From contig KE546967.1 of the NCBI GenBank assembly GCA_000442125.1, positions 992,001 through 1,056,000 on the forward strand: a stretch of DNA of 64,000 nucleotides, in the 5' to 3' direction. Position numbers and translations under genes: made by a program. This document shows positions 13,800 to 27,159 of this stretch, piece by piece; the first letter of the stretch is position 1, and every line of letters starts with the position of its first letter. The notes below the pieces were generated by a model. The model searched no databases. It was not told the DNA's origin and was given only the letters and a program-made list of their open reading frames with translations. This stretch comes from Opeltia flavorubescens (lineage: Eukaryota; Ascomycota; Lecanoromycetes; Teloschistales; Teloschistaceae).

Positions 13800-14178
13800 A
13801 TTATATATATTTTAAAAAACGTTTTTTATCGGCTTTTCAACCCGAAATAAATATAAACTTTATCGGTTAGTATTAAATAAAGGTAGATATATTTTAGATT
13901 TAGCGCGTTTTTATATTTCGACTATTAAAACAGCTGATTTTTTTATAGTTTAATAACTCTATTTATTTTATATATAATAGTATATATAGTAGTTTAATTT
14001 TAAGCATTTAATAAACGTATTTTAATAATATAGAAACTTTTAAAATCGAAAAAAAATTAATAGTATTATAATATATAAAAGCTCTAGATGTATTAAACTA
14101 GCTGAAAACTGGCTTCTAGTTCTATTAGCTACCAGCTATTAGTAGTAAAATTATACTAAAACAATAGCCTAGTACTTA
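13800..14178 (+). repeat. Family A dispersed repeat, copy 2
   Basis: It has the same layout as copy 1, from the TATATATAT/AACG start to the ATAGCCTAGTACT end, but is more heavily RIP-mutated. Confidence 0.75.
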
Positions 14179-14227
14179 TATTAAATACTATACTATTAAC
14201 TTTTATATATATATATTATTAATTATT

Positions 14228-14608
14228 ATATATATATATTAGGAAACGTTTTTTATCGATTTTCCGACCCGAAATAAATATAAATTTTATCGGTCAGTAT
14301 TAAATAAAAGCAGATATATTTTAAATTTAGCGCGTTTTTATATTTCAACTATTAAAATAGCTAGTCTTTTTATAATTTAATTGCTCTATTAATTTTATAT
14401 ATACAAGTATATATAATAGTTTAATTTAAAGCGTTTAATAAATATATTTTAATAATATAAAAATTTTTAAAATTAGACGAAGATTAATAATATTATAGTA
14501 TATAAAAGTTTTAGGCGTATTAAACTAGCTAGAAACTAGCTTCTAGCTTTACTAGCTGCCAGCTACCAGTAGTAAAATCCCACTGGAACGATAGCCTGGT
14601 GCTTATAT
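14228..14608 (+). repeat. Family A dispersed repeat, copy 3
   Basis: A well preserved copy, ending AACGATAGCCTGGTGCT. It lies 50 bp from copy 2 in the same orientation, directly before the R-family segment. Confidence 0.8.
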
Positions 14609-16689
14609 AATATTATTAAATTTATAATTATTCAAATTTTTATATTTAATAAAAAAGCTATAAAATTTATTATTATTATATATCAATTCTATTTAATAAA
14701 TAATTTGAACGCTAATATATTTATTAATATTAATATTATATATAAAATTTGAAGATATTAATATATATTTATTTGTAAAAATAATAATTATTAGATTTTA
14801 TAATAATAAAATAAAATCAAATATTATTAATATTAAAAATATTAAAATATAAATTATCGTTTATATTATTAAATATATTATAATATTATTAGATTTTTAT
14901 AAAATTATTGAAATCGCTAGCCTATATTAAAATCTTTTAGATTTTTTATAAAACTAGATTTTTATTTATAAATTAAAAATTTTAAATATTTTTATTAATT
15001 ATATATATACTATAAGTTATATATTTAAATAAATTTATATTTAAAATAATTCGCTATTTTTTATTTAATTAATAAGAAAAATATAACTAAAAACTATTTA
15101 AAAGTATAAAGTAAATAAATACTATTAAATTAATTTAAAAAACTATAAACTAATTATTAAAATATTAAAGCGAAAATTTAAATAGTTTTTAAGAAATTTT
15201 AAATATTATATAATAACTATTATAATAAATATTATAAATTAAAATACTATTATTATATCATTTTTAAATACTAATTATTAATTGAAAATAGTATATTTTA
15301 TAAAAATAATAATTTTTAAAATATAAATTAAATAAATTATTTTAATTATTATAACTCGATTCTATTCGCGATAATTATAAAATACTAGTAATATATTTAA
15401 TATATTAAATTTAAAATATCTGAATATTCTTTTAATAAATAATTAAAAGTAAATTTATAAATCTAAAAAAATCTATATAAATCTTGTTAATATTTATAAA
15501 ATAAAAAGTATTAATAAAATTTTTAATAAATTCTATAAATAAAATTAAATTAAATAAACTATTATAATTTTTTTATTTTTATTTTTTATTTTATAATAAA
15601 AAAAAATACTAATTAAAATTTTAAAAACTATATTATTATTAATATTAAAATATTTAATTATATTATAAAATCAAATATTTATTAAAATTTACTATAAATA
15701 AAAATTTGATAATAAATCTATATTATTAAAATACGTTTTATAATTAATTTTATAAACTTTTTCTATTAATAATAAAATAATTAATAGTATTATAACTGCC
15801 TAATAATAATTTTATATAAAAAATAAAAAATATTTAAAATATTAATAATAGATTTTTTTTTTTACTAGTTTAAATATAATAAATAATAAATAGAATTTTA
15901 TATCTATTTTATTTCTTTTATAAAATTTATATAAATAATATTATAGTTTTTTTCGTTTTAATAAAAAAATATATAAAATATTTTAATTAAATCGTTAATA
16001 TATTTAATATAATAAATCTATATTTATTATTTATAAAATCGTTTATTAACTATATATTTATATATTTATTAAATTAAAAAATTAATATTTTTAGATAAAA
16101 TTCTACCTCCAAAGATTCAAAACTAAAAAATAGATATATTACTTTTTCTTCTTCCGTTTTCTGGAAAGTTATTATTAAAAAAAAATTAAAAGTAATTTTA
16201 AAGCTTTTATTTTTATATATATTTTAATAATTAAAAATAATATATTAATAATTATTACAAAATTTTTGTAAAAGCGTAAAATTTATATAAACCGCGATAT
16301 TAATATTAAAAATAATATTTATAAAAAAGCTATTATTTAGAATTTACTAGTAGTATTTTTTTCTAAAAAGGTTTATAGATTTTACTATTTAAAAACGCTT
16401 TTTTTATTACTATTAATTTTAATTTATTTTAAAATAAATTTAATATTATATACAAATTTAAATACTAATAAAAAATTTAATTTTATAGTTTATATTTATT
16501 ATAATTTAAATAAAATCATCTATAAAATAAATAAAAAATTTTAATAAAAATTTAAATAATTAATTCTATTTTTTAACTATTTATTATTAAATATTAAAAT
16601 AAATTATTAATTTATAAAATAAAAAATTATAAATATCGTGTAAATAATCAAAAAAATTCGCTATATAATAGAAATAATTAAATATATTA

Positions 16690-17066
16690 TTACTAGTATT
16701 AGGCTATTATTCCAATGGGAATTTATTATTAGTAGCTAGTAGTTAATAGAGCTGGCAACTAGTAGAATTACCAGTTAGCGTAATATAATAAGAACTTTTA
16801 TATATTATAACGCTACTAAATTTAATCCGATTTCTAAAATTTTTATACTATTAAAATATATTTATTAAACGCTTTAAACTAAATTACTATATATACTATT
16901 ATATATAAAAGTTACGAAATTTTTTAATTATAAAAAATTGAGCTATTTTAATAGTTAAAAGTATTAATTAAATTTATAACTACGGTTATTTAATACTAAC
17001 CAATAAAGTTAATATTTATTTTAAATCGAAAAATTAATAAAAAACGGTTTTTAATATATATATAAT
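16690..17066 (-). repeat. Family A dispersed repeat, copy 4
   Basis: Inverted copy inserted in R-a. Its flanks (AATTAAATATATTATT on the left, AATATTTTATATTA on the right) lie close together without it at about 37,455-37,490. Confidence 0.75.
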
Positions 17067-17301
17067 TATTTTTATAAATTATTCTATTATAATTAATATT
17101 TTATATTAGATTATTTTAAATATATTATTTATAAAAAAATTCAATTTTTTTTAATATAAATTTATAAATATTTTTAATAATTTAAATTTAATATTTACAA
17201 TAAAATTAAAAATTATAAATATTATTCTAAATATATTATTTAAATTTATTAATTATAAATACTACTTAAAAATAAATAAATCGCTAAATATTAATATTTT
17301 T

Positions 17302-17705
17302 TATATATATATTAGAAAACGTCTTTTATCGGCTTTCCGACCTGAAATAAATATAAATTTTATCGGTTAATATCGAACGTTTATAGATTCTATTTCGGTT
17401 AGACTATTTTTACCCCTGTTAACTATTAAAAGAACTGGTTCTTTATAGTTAAATAGCTTCGTTAATTTTTTATATAATAGCGTATAAAGTAGTTTAATTT
17501 AAAATATTTAATAAACGTTTTCTAATAATTTATTTTATCGGAGAATCGGACGAAAATTAGCTATATAATCGCTTTAGAAAAGTTTTACTCTCTAAATTTA
17601 CAATTATAGAAGCAGATTTTTAGCGCTAAGCTGGCTGCCAGCCCTATTAGCTACCAGCTGCTAGCAGCAAGATTTTACTAGAACGGTAGCCTAGTGCTAG
17701 TATAA
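17302..17705 (+). repeat. Family A dispersed repeat, copy 5
   Basis: Forward copy inserted in R-a. The related sequence near 37,690 lacks it, so it arrived after the R copies separated. The tail keeps AGCTGGCTGCCAGCCC and CTACCAGCTGCTAGCAGC. It appears to have used an ATATA-rich site. Confidence 0.78.
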
Positions 17706-18411
17706 TATATAAACTTTTAATAAATTTAATAAAAGTATTAATTTAATTTTCCTAATAATTAATTAATAAATTTATTAAAAAAATTATAAAATTAAAATTT
17801 AAAAATCTATTAAAATTAATATAAAATTAGATAATAATATTAATAAACTATTATATTATATTATTATTACGCTTTTTTTATTTTATAATAATAAATAAAA
17901 TTAATATTTAATAATATTAATAAATAAAAAAATAAAATTATTTATTTTAATAATATAAATATATATATAAATATCTAATAAAAGATTTTTATCTATATAA
18001 TATATTAATAAAAATATAGAAAATTATTCGCTATTATTTATAATATTAAATTAATTAAATATTTTATTATTATTTATATAAAATTTAGTAACTAGTATTT
18101 AATCTAATAAAATTATTTTATATATTTATTATCAATTTTATTTTTATTTTACTAAAATTATATAAAGAATAAAATTATTATATATTAATTATAAATAGAT
18201 TTATTAAAATAGTTCTTTATATATTTAGAATAATATTTAAAGAAAAAATTAAATAATTATTAAATAAATTAATAGAATTAATTTAAAATATATTATAAAT
18301 AATAATTTTAAATTATAATAAAGAATTTATAAATTGATTATAATATTAAATATTTAAAATATTAAAAATAAATTTATTTTATTAAATTATTTAATATATT
18401 TAAATTAATAA

Positions 18412-18615
18412 TATTACGGTTATATTCTATAAATAGAAAACTAATAGAATAAATAAAGCTAAATAGCTATTATAACTCGAAAAAAGCTATTTAAATAAAT
18501 TTATTTAATTAAATTTAAAGCTTTTTAATATTTATATATATTAAATTATAGATTTTATAAATAAATAGTTTTTTATTTTTATAATATACTATAATTCTAT
18601 ATTTATTATATAATA
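18412..18615 (+). repeat. Family R LTR (R-b)
   Basis: About 204 bp, from TATTACGG to TTATTATATAATA. It is equivalent to 46,457-46,660 and 39,907-40,108 (both inverted), 39,501-39,703 and 48,807-49,014. Confidence 0.68.
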
Positions 18616-21430
18616 AATAATAATAATAATTAAAAAATATTTATATAAAATATAATATTATTAACTTTTATATATATATATTATTAACTATTATATAATA
18701 TTAAATCTTTTAAATAGATTTAATACTTTTTTATTTATTAAAATATTATTTTTATAGTAATATTCGGTTAATAAAATTAATTAAAATATATTCTAGTTTT
18801 TAATTCTATTAGTAAAATTTTAAATATTTTTTATAAAAATTTCGAGGATTTAATTAATTTTATTATTATATTAGTTTTTATTATAATTATTTTCTATATT
18901 AAAATATATTAAAAATATATTCAGCGATTTTTAATATAAAATCGAGTTTTAATAATAATTTTTAGAATTTATATTAATTATATTTATAAAAAAAATCTAG
19001 ATTTATATTATTTTTTAATATAAAAATTCTATAATAATTAAATAATTTAAATTAGTAAATATTTTATTATTATTTATTTTATAAATTAAAATAAATATTT
19101 ATATATTTTTATTAAAATAATAAACAATTTTTATTATAATATTACTATAATATTTAAAAATAAAAGCTTTTAAATTTATATTTAAAAATTAACTATAAAT
19201 TTTATTTAAAATAATTTAAGCTTTTATTTTAATTTTTTAAATTTATTAAAAAATTTATAATATTTTAATAAATTTATATATATTTTTTAATTTATTACTA
19301 TATTTAAATAATAAAATAATATTTTCTTTAATATTATATCTAATTTATTTTATTTAATAAAATGGAAAAAAATATTATACCGCCGCTAAATATAATAAAA
19401 CTTCTATTATAATAATAATAATTAAATAGATTTATAAATAATAATATCAATTATATAGATTTATAAATAATAATAATTCTATTATAATAATAATAAATTT
19501 TTTTAAATTAATAAATATTTATAAACGCTTATTTAATTTAATTACTAGAGTTTTTTCTATAAAATTTTTAAAATTATTTAATTATTATACTAGTAAATTT
19601 ACTAGTAATATTAGTAGTTATTTAAATATAATAAAAAGTTTATAATATTAATTTATTCTAATTAAATAGTAATATATAGTTAATAAAGTTTTTAGAATTA
19701 TATAATATTTATTATAATATATATACTTTTGTATAATAGATAAAAATTTAATATAAAATAATAAATATATTATTAATAAACTATAAATTAGATTTTTATC
19801 TATAAAATAAAATAGTTATATAATATATTATTATAATTAGCGAGTTTATTTATAAATTTATATAATTAAATCAAAATATTAAATTATAATATATAATTTT
19901 TAAAAATTATTTTAATAAATTATTATATATTTTATTAAAATAATTGAAATAAATATATTATATTATTTATTAATATATAAATTTAAATAAACTTTTTAAA
20001 ATATTTTAATAGTATTAATATTAATATAAAAAATATAAAAAAAATATTTATTAAAAGTATTAAAATAATAATTAATATTTACTATTTTAATATTTAACTA
20101 TAAATATTAAATTCGGAGAAAATTATTATAATTATTATTAAAATCTTTTATAAATTTTTTTAAAATAAAAAAAATAATTAATTTAGTATTTATAATAATA
20201 ATAAAAATTATAAAATATTAAAATTAATTCTTTATAAAAAAATAAAAATAAATAATATAAAGAAAAAACAATATATAAACTATTATAAAATAAAATTTTT
20301 TATATATTTAAATATTTATTTATATATCTAAATTATATATAAAGAAATAAATTAAATATAATTCTTATTATATATTAATATTAGAATTTTTTTATAGTTT
20401 TATTAATTTTATTAATTAAAAATAAATTTTATATATTAAATAATTAGTATATTATTTAAAGAAATTATTAACAATTTTTATATAAAATAAATATTCCGCT
20501 ATAATAAAATTAAATTAGAAATTAATAAAATTATAATTATTAATTATTTAATAATAATCGGAATTTTTACAAAAACCGCTAGCTAAATAACTAATAAGTT
20601 TATTTTTAATAGAAAGTTTTTAATAAATAGATTTTAAATAATAGAATATAATAATATAAAAATTATAAAAATAGTTTTTATTAATTAAAAAATTTTATTA
20701 AAATTAAATATATAATAAATAAAAAATTTAATAAAATTTAATATATTATTTTTAAAAATTTTTATTAATATAATAATATAAAAAAATTTTATTCTATTAT
20801 AATAAAATATATTATATTTATTTTTAAATTTATAAAAATATATTAATATAATAAATATAATAAAATCTTTAAATTAAATAATATTTTCTATTATTATTTA
20901 TATATTAATTATTATAAAAAAATATTTTTAATTATAATTATTATAGTTAAATTAATTATTAAATAAAATATTCTAATAATATTAATATAAATTTATTTAA
21001 AACTAATTAAATTATTTAAAAATATATTAAAAACTATTAAATTAAAAATTATTAAATAATTATAATTGAAAATATTTTAATTAATTTATTTAATTATAAA
21101 AAATATATTAATAATAAACTTTATTTTAAAAAAAATTTATTATATAATTATAATTATTTATTTTAAATTAAATATAAAAAATTATATTTTTTATTAAAAT
21201 ATAAATTCTATAATAAATTTAATTATATAAAAATTTTTATTAAAATAATAATTAAATATTATAATTAAAAGAATATTAGTTTTTATAATTATTAAAAATA
21301 TTAATAAAAGGCGATATAATATTATATAATTTATAATTATTAAAACTTTTATATTTAATAAAAAAAATAATATATATATTTATTATTATATATAAATTCT
21401 TTTTAATTAATAATATAAATATTAATATAT
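18412..21430 (+). mobile_element. Family R fossil, 5' half (R-b)
   Basis: It starts with a 204-bp LTR (18,412-18,615) beginning TATTACGG and containing TCTATAAATAG. The order then matches the minus-strand copy R-c, 46,660 down to 43,800. It is interrupted at 21,431 by a family A repeat and the assembly gap; R sequence resumes near 22,200. No partner 3' LTR is visible. It is dead and strongly RIP-mutated. Confidence 0.6.
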
Positions 21431-21500
21431 TATATATATATTAAAAAATATTTTTTATTAATTTTTCGATTTAAAATAAATATAAATTTTATAAATTAAT
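21431..21500 (+). repeat. Family A dispersed repeat, copy 6, cut by the gap
   Basis: Only the first 70 bp are present before the N run. The mirrored complete copy is at 26,115-26,505. Confidence 0.65.
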
Positions 21501-21955
21501 NNNNNNNNNNNNNNNNNNNNNNNNNNNNNNNNNNNNNNNNNNNNNNNNNNNNNNNNNNNNNNNNNNNNNNNNNNNNNNNNNNNNNNNNNNNNNNNNNNNN
21601 NNNNNNNNNNNNNNNNNNNNNNNNNNNNNNNNNNNNNNNNNNNNNNNNNNNNNNNNNNNNNNNNNNNNNNNNNNNNNNNNNNNNNNNNNNNNNNNNNNNN
21701 NNNNNNNNNNNNNNNNNNNNNNNNNNNNNNNNNNNNNNNNNNNNNNNNNNNNNNNNNNNNNNNNNNNNNNNNNNNNNNNNNNNNNNNNNNNNNNNNNNNN
21801 NNNNNNNNNNNNNNNNNNNNNNNNNNNNNNNNNNNNNNNNNNNNNNNNNNNNNNNNNNNNNNNNNNNNNNNNNNNNNNNNNNNNNNNNNNNNNNNNNNNN
21901 NNNNNNNNNNNNNNNNNNNNNNNNNNNNNNNNNNNNNNNNNNNNNNNNNNNNNNN
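21501..21955. other. Assembly gap (455 N)
   Basis: A run of N. By symmetry with the right arm, where the equivalent interval is about 775 bp (about 25,665-26,440), the missing DNA should be the rest of a family A repeat and the start of a family B repeat, and the gap is probably undersized. Confidence 0.95.
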
Positions 21956-22732
21956 AAAATAATTAATTTATTTAATTTTTTAATTATTAAATTTTTTTTT
22001 ATTTTATTTAATAAAAATTATTAAATAAAAAAAAATTAATAATTTAATTAAAAAATTAAATTAATTAATTATTTTAAATTTTATAATTTTTAAAATTTTT
22101 AATTTTTTAAATAAAAAATTTAATTTTTAATAATATAAATAAATTTTTTTTAAAAATTATTTTAAAAAAATTTTAATCTTTTTTATAATAATAATATATT
22201 AATATTAATTATTATTTATATAAAAAATATTTAATATATTATAATATTATTATATATTAATAAAATTATTAAAATTATTAATTTATTTTAAAATTTATTA
22301 GATTTTTTATAAAATTATAATTTTATATATAAATTAAAAATNTTAAATATTTTTTTAAATTATATTTATATAATAGATTATATATTAAATTAAATATATA
22401 TTTAAAATAATATATTATTTTTTATTTAATTATTTATAAAAATNTNATTAATTATTATTTAAAAATATAAAATTAATAAATATTATTAAATTAATTTTAA
22501 AAANTATAANTTAATTATTAAAATATTAAAATAAAAATTTAAATATTTTTTAAAAATTTTTTAATTTTATATTATAATTATTATAATAAATAATATTATA
22601 TTAAATATTATTATTATATTTTTTATTAATTTTAATTATTAAATAAAAATAATATATTTTATAAAAATAATAATTTTAAAAATATTAATTTTATAAAATA
22701 TATTATTTTTATTTTAATTAAATATTTTTTCT

Positions 22733-23405
22733 ATCTATTTTTTCTATAATAGATTTAGTAAAAAAAAGGTCCAGTTTATATAAAAAATTAATTTTTACCC
22801 GTTTATTTATTGGCAATAAAGTGTTTTTAATAAACGAAGAAAATTAAATTCCAGCTAGATTTTATAGTTATAATAACTCAGTCAATTTCGTGTATAGTAA
22901 TATATAAAATGGCTTATTTTAAAGCGCTAAGCGAGCGTATTCTAACGGCGCAGAAATTTTCAAATTTGAATAAAAACTAGTGGCGTTATTAACTATATAA
23001 GATTTGCGCTGGCGATTTTTATTGTACGCTCGCTAAAAAAGCTTATAGAGCTGAAATAGCTAATAGGGCTGAAAAACCTTATAGGGCTAAAAAATCTAAT
23101 AGGGCTAAAAAGCCTAATAAAGTTAAAAAAAAAATTCTTTTTAAAAAATAAAAAAATTTTAAAAAAATTATTTAAAAAAAAATAATTAATTTATTTAATT
23201 TTTTATTTATTAATTATATTTTTTTATTATTTAGCAGGAACTGTTAAATTAAAAAAAAATTATATTTTAATTAAAAAACTAAATAAATTAATTATTTCGA
23301 ATTTTATAATTTTTAAAATTTTTAATTTTTTAAATTTTAAATAGAATTATTATTAAAATAAATATAAATTTTTAATAAATTTTTTTAAAAAAATTTCGGG
23401 CTCTT
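22733..23405 (+). repeat. Family B dispersed repeat, copy 1
   Basis: About 670 bp. It starts near AGGTCCAG and CCCGTTTATTTATTGGC and ends near AAATTTCGGGCTC. A run of 18-bp units of the type CTAATAGGGCTAAAAAGC lies at about 23,065-23,130. This is the least damaged B copy. I see no coding capacity. Confidence 0.72.
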
Positions 23406-23965
23406 TTATTTATTAATAATAAAATATTTTTAATAAATAAAAAATATTAAAATCTAATTAATTTTTATAATTAATATATTTTTTTTAGTTTTTTATATAA
23501 TAATATATAAAAAAAAAAAATTTAAAATATTTAATAAATATATTTTAATATTATAAAAACTTTAAAATTTAAATAAAAACTAGTAATATTATTAATTATA
23601 AAAGATTTATACTAGCGATTTTAATTATATATTTATTAAAAAAGTTTATAAAGTTAAAATAGCTAATAAAATTAAAAAATCTAATAGAATTAAAAAATCT
23701 AATAGAGTTAAAAAATCTAATAAAACTAAAAAAAAAATTTTTTTTAAAAAAAAATTATTTAAAAAATTATTTAAAAAAAAATAATTAATTTATTTAATTT
23801 TTTAATTATTAATTATTTATTTATTTTAATTAGTAAAAACTATTAAATATAATTTATATTTTATAGTTTTTAAAATATTATTTAATATAATAAAAAAATC
23901 AAATTTAATTATTATAAATTTCAATTTTTAAAATTTTTTTTTAAAAAAATTTCGGGTTTATTTAT
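23406..23965 (+). repeat. Family B dispersed repeat, copy 2
   Basis: It directly follows copy 1 head to tail, lacks the first part, carries the same 18-bp units (about 23,660-23,735) and ends AAATTTCGGG. More RIP-mutated. Confidence 0.65.
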
Positions 23966-23989
23966 ATATATATAATAAATAATAAAAAT

Positions 23990-24385
23990 TTTTTTTTTAA
24001 TTTTATTAGATTTTTTAGCTCTATTAGATTTTTTAATTCTATTAAACTTTTTAATTTTATTAGCTATTTTAATTTTATAAACTTTTTTAATAAGTATATA
24101 ATAAAAATTACTAGTATAAATTTTTTATAATTAATAATATTATTAGTTTTTATTTAAATTTTAAAACTTTTATATTATTAAAATATATTTATTAAATATT
24201 TTAAATTATACTTTTTTAAATATTATTATATAAAAAACGAAAAAAAATATATTAATTATAAAATCTAGTTAGATTTTAATATTTTTTATTTATTAAAAAT
24301 ATTTTGTTATTAATAAATAAATAATTAAAAATTAATTTTTTTATTAAATAAATTTTTTTTTATTAATTTTTTTATATAAAAAATA
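23990..24385 (-). repeat. Family B dispersed repeat, copy 3
   Basis: Inverted and truncated copy. The 18-bp units appear as their complement near 24,000-24,065. Confidence 0.65.
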
Positions 24386-24923
24386 AATAAATAAATTATA
24401 TTAATTTATTATTAATATTTTAAATACTATTTATTTTAATATAAAATTATTATTAAATAATAATAATATTATCTATTAGTTTATTATTAATAAAAAACTT
24501 TTATAAAATGCATTATAAAAAGAATTTTAATATTATAAATTAATATTAAAAGTTTTATTTATAATAAAATTAAAAAAATTTTAATATTATAATTTTATTA
24601 AATATTTAAATATTAATAATAATATAATTTTTAAAATTTTTATTAATATTCTTTTAAATTATAAAATAAAAAATAAAAATAAAATAATTATAATTATTTA
24701 TTTTATTTAATTTTCTTTAAAAATTCATTAAAAATTTTATTAATTATTTTTTATTATAAAAATTAATAAAGTATATATAAATTTATTAAAATTTATAAAA
24801 TTATTTTTAATTTTTTATTAATAAAATATTTATATATTTTTATTTTAATATATATATTATATTATTATTATTTTATTATAAATTTAAAAAATATTTATTT
24901 AAAATATTTAAAATTATTTATTT
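24386..24923 (-). mobile_element. Family R fossil fragment
   Basis: Matches 42,640-43,200 in the same orientation, joining smoothly to the right arm of the inverted repeat. Inactive and of unclassified family. Confidence 0.5.
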
Positions 24924-25454
24924 AATTAATATTTTTAAAATTATTATTTTTATAAAATATATTATTTTTATTTAATAATTAAAATTAATAAAAAATATAA
25001 TAATAATATTTAATATAATATTATTTATTATAATAATTATAATATAAAATTAAAAAATTTTTAAAAAATATTTAAATTTTTATTTTAATATTTTAATAAT
25101 TAANTTATANTTTTTAAAATTAATTTAATAATATTTATTAATTTTATATTTTTAAATAATAATTAATNANATTTTTATAAATAATTAAATAAAAAATAAT
25201 ATATTATTTTAAATATATATTTAATTTAATATATAATCTATTATATAAATATAATTTAAAAAAATATTTAATATTTTTAATTTATATATAAAATTATAAT
25301 TTTATAAAAAATTTAATAAATTTTAAAATAAATTAATAATTTTATTAATTTTATTTATTTATAATATTATTATAATATATTAAATATTTTTAATATAAAT
25401 AATAATTAATATTAATATATTATTATTATAAAAAAGATTAAAATTTTTTTAAAA

Positions 25455-26060
25455 TAATATTTAAAAAAAATTTATTTATATTATTAAAAATTAAATTTTT
25501 TATTTAAAAAATTAAAAATTTTAAAAATTATAAAATTTAAAATAATTAATTATTTTTTAAAAAATAATTAAATTATTAATTTTTTTTTATTTAATAATTT
25601 TTATTAAATAAAATAAAAAAAAATTTAATAATTAAAAAATTAAATAAATTAATTATTTTTTAAAAAATAATTTTTAAATTTTTTTAATTTTATTAAATTT
25701 TTTAATTTTATTAAATTTTTTAATTTTATTAATAATTTTTAATTTTATAAACTTTTTTAATAAATATATAATAAAAATTATTAATATAAATTTTTTATAA
25801 TTAATAATATTATTAATTTTTATTTAAATTTAAAAATTTTTATATTATTTAAATATATTTATTTAATATTTTAAATTTAACTATTTTTTATATTTTATTT
25901 TAAAAAATTAAAGGAATTATATTAATTATAAAGTTTAATTAAATTTTTATATTTTTTATTTATTAAATAAAACTTATAATTAATAAATAAATAAATAAAA
26001 ATTAATTTTTTTATTAAATTTATTATATAAAAAATAAATAAAAATTAATTATTATTATAT
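25455..26060 (-). repeat. Family B dispersed repeat, copy 4
   Basis: Inverted copy inside the right arm. Its left part mirrors 21,956-22,190; the rest should be hidden in the gap on the other side. Confidence 0.6.
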
Positions 26061-26114
26061 TTATAAATAAATATCTATTAATACTTTTAAATTTTATAAT
26101 ATTATTATTAAAAA

Positions 26115-26505
26115 ATAAATATTAGATTATTATTTTTATAAAATTTTACTATTAATAACTAATAGTTAATAAAATTATAAATTAGATTCTAATTAATTTA
26201 ATATATTTAAAACTTATTTATATTATAATATTATTAATTTTTATTTAATTTTTAAAATTTTTATATTATTAAAATATTTTTATTTAATATTTTAAATAAT
26301 AATATAATATATATTATTATATATAAAATTTATAAAAAGTAAAATTATTAAATTATAAAAAATCTAGTAATTTTAATAATTAAAATATATAAATATATTA
26401 AATTTAAAATATATATATTTTTATTTAATATTAATTAATAAAATTTATATTTATTTTAAATCGAAAAATTAATAAAAAATATTTTTTAATATATATATAA
26501 TATAT
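26115..26505 (-). repeat. Family A dispersed repeat, copy 7
   Basis: Inverted, strongly RIP-mutated copy in the right arm. It ends in the complement of the TATATATAT/AACG start. Confidence 0.65.
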
Positions 26506-26854
26506 TAATATTTATATTATTAATTAAAAAGAATTTATATATAATAATAAATATATATATTATTTTTTTTATTAAATATAAAAATTTTAATAATTATAAA
26601 TTATATAATATTATATCGTCTTTTATTAATATTTTTAATAATTATAAAAATTAATATCCTTTAAATTATAATATTTAATTATTATTTTAATAAAAATTTT
26701 TATATAATTAANTTTATTATAGAATTTATATTTTAATAAAAAATATAATTTTTTATATTTAATTTAAAATAAAAAATTATAATTATATAAAAATTTGTTT
26801 TTAAAATAAAGTTTATTATTAATATATTCTTTATAATTAAATAAATTAATAGAA

Positions 26855-27150
26855 AAATAATAGGTAAAATAATATCGAAAAAAAAAGCGTTATCGAAAAA
26901 GGATAAAAAAAATAGATTCCTATATATATAAATGGACGAAGATATATATAAAAATATATAGATCGATAGTAATAAAAATATACTAATATACGAATATAGA
27001 AATATAGGTATATAGAGGGAGAAAAAAATATAAAACCAGCGATAAAAATTAATAAAAATAGGTATAAAAAGTATTTAGAACTTTTAAAAATTAAATTTAT
27101 TCTAAAATTAGAATTTTAATTATATATTTTTATTAATACTAAAATATTTA
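26855..27150. other. Less mutated purine-rich segment at the end of the inverted repeat
   Basis: Between the right arm and the next R-family copy lies about 300 bp with many AGAA, GGA and CGAA words and short ATATAGAA-like near-repeats (for example 26,930-27,030). It matches nothing else I could find in the window. No open frame of note. Confidence 0.4.
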
Positions 27151-27159
27151 TTTTAAATT

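Larger units (their letters stand above)
14620..18411 (+). mobile_element. Family R fossil, internal part (R-a)
   Basis: This segment matches 27,190-28,219 plus 37,374-38,450 on the same strand and parts of 41,100-43,900 on the opposite strand. It lacks its own start. It carries two family A repeats (16,690-17,066 and 17,302-17,705) that are absent from the matching copy at 37.4-37.7 kb. It ends where an R-family LTR begins at 18,412. No domain can be named with confidence, so R is left unclassified. It is heavily damaged and inactive. Confidence 0.6.
21065..22690 (+). repeat. Left arm of a long inverted repeat
   Basis: The reverse complement of 24,924-26,850 matches this arm almost base for base outside the gap, including a stretch where ambiguous N bases occupy mirrored positions (22,504 and 22,510 against 25,104 and 25,110; 22,444 and 22,446 against 25,168 and 25,170). 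The arm consists of R-family sequence, the start of a family A repeat, the assembly gap, the end of a family B repeat and R-family sequence again. Confidence 0.82.
24924..26850 (-). repeat. Right arm of the long inverted repeat
   Basis: Mirror image of 21,065-22,690, but without a gap. It contains, left to right, R-family sequence, an inverted family B copy (about 25,455-26,060), an inverted family A copy (26,115-26,505) and R-family sequence. The 2.2-kb spacer between the arms is filled with family B copies and an R fragment. Confidence 0.82.

Noticed and set aside
23060-23135. CRISPR-like array in family B
   Set aside because: The 18-bp units are contiguous without spacers and occur in a dispersed fungal repeat.
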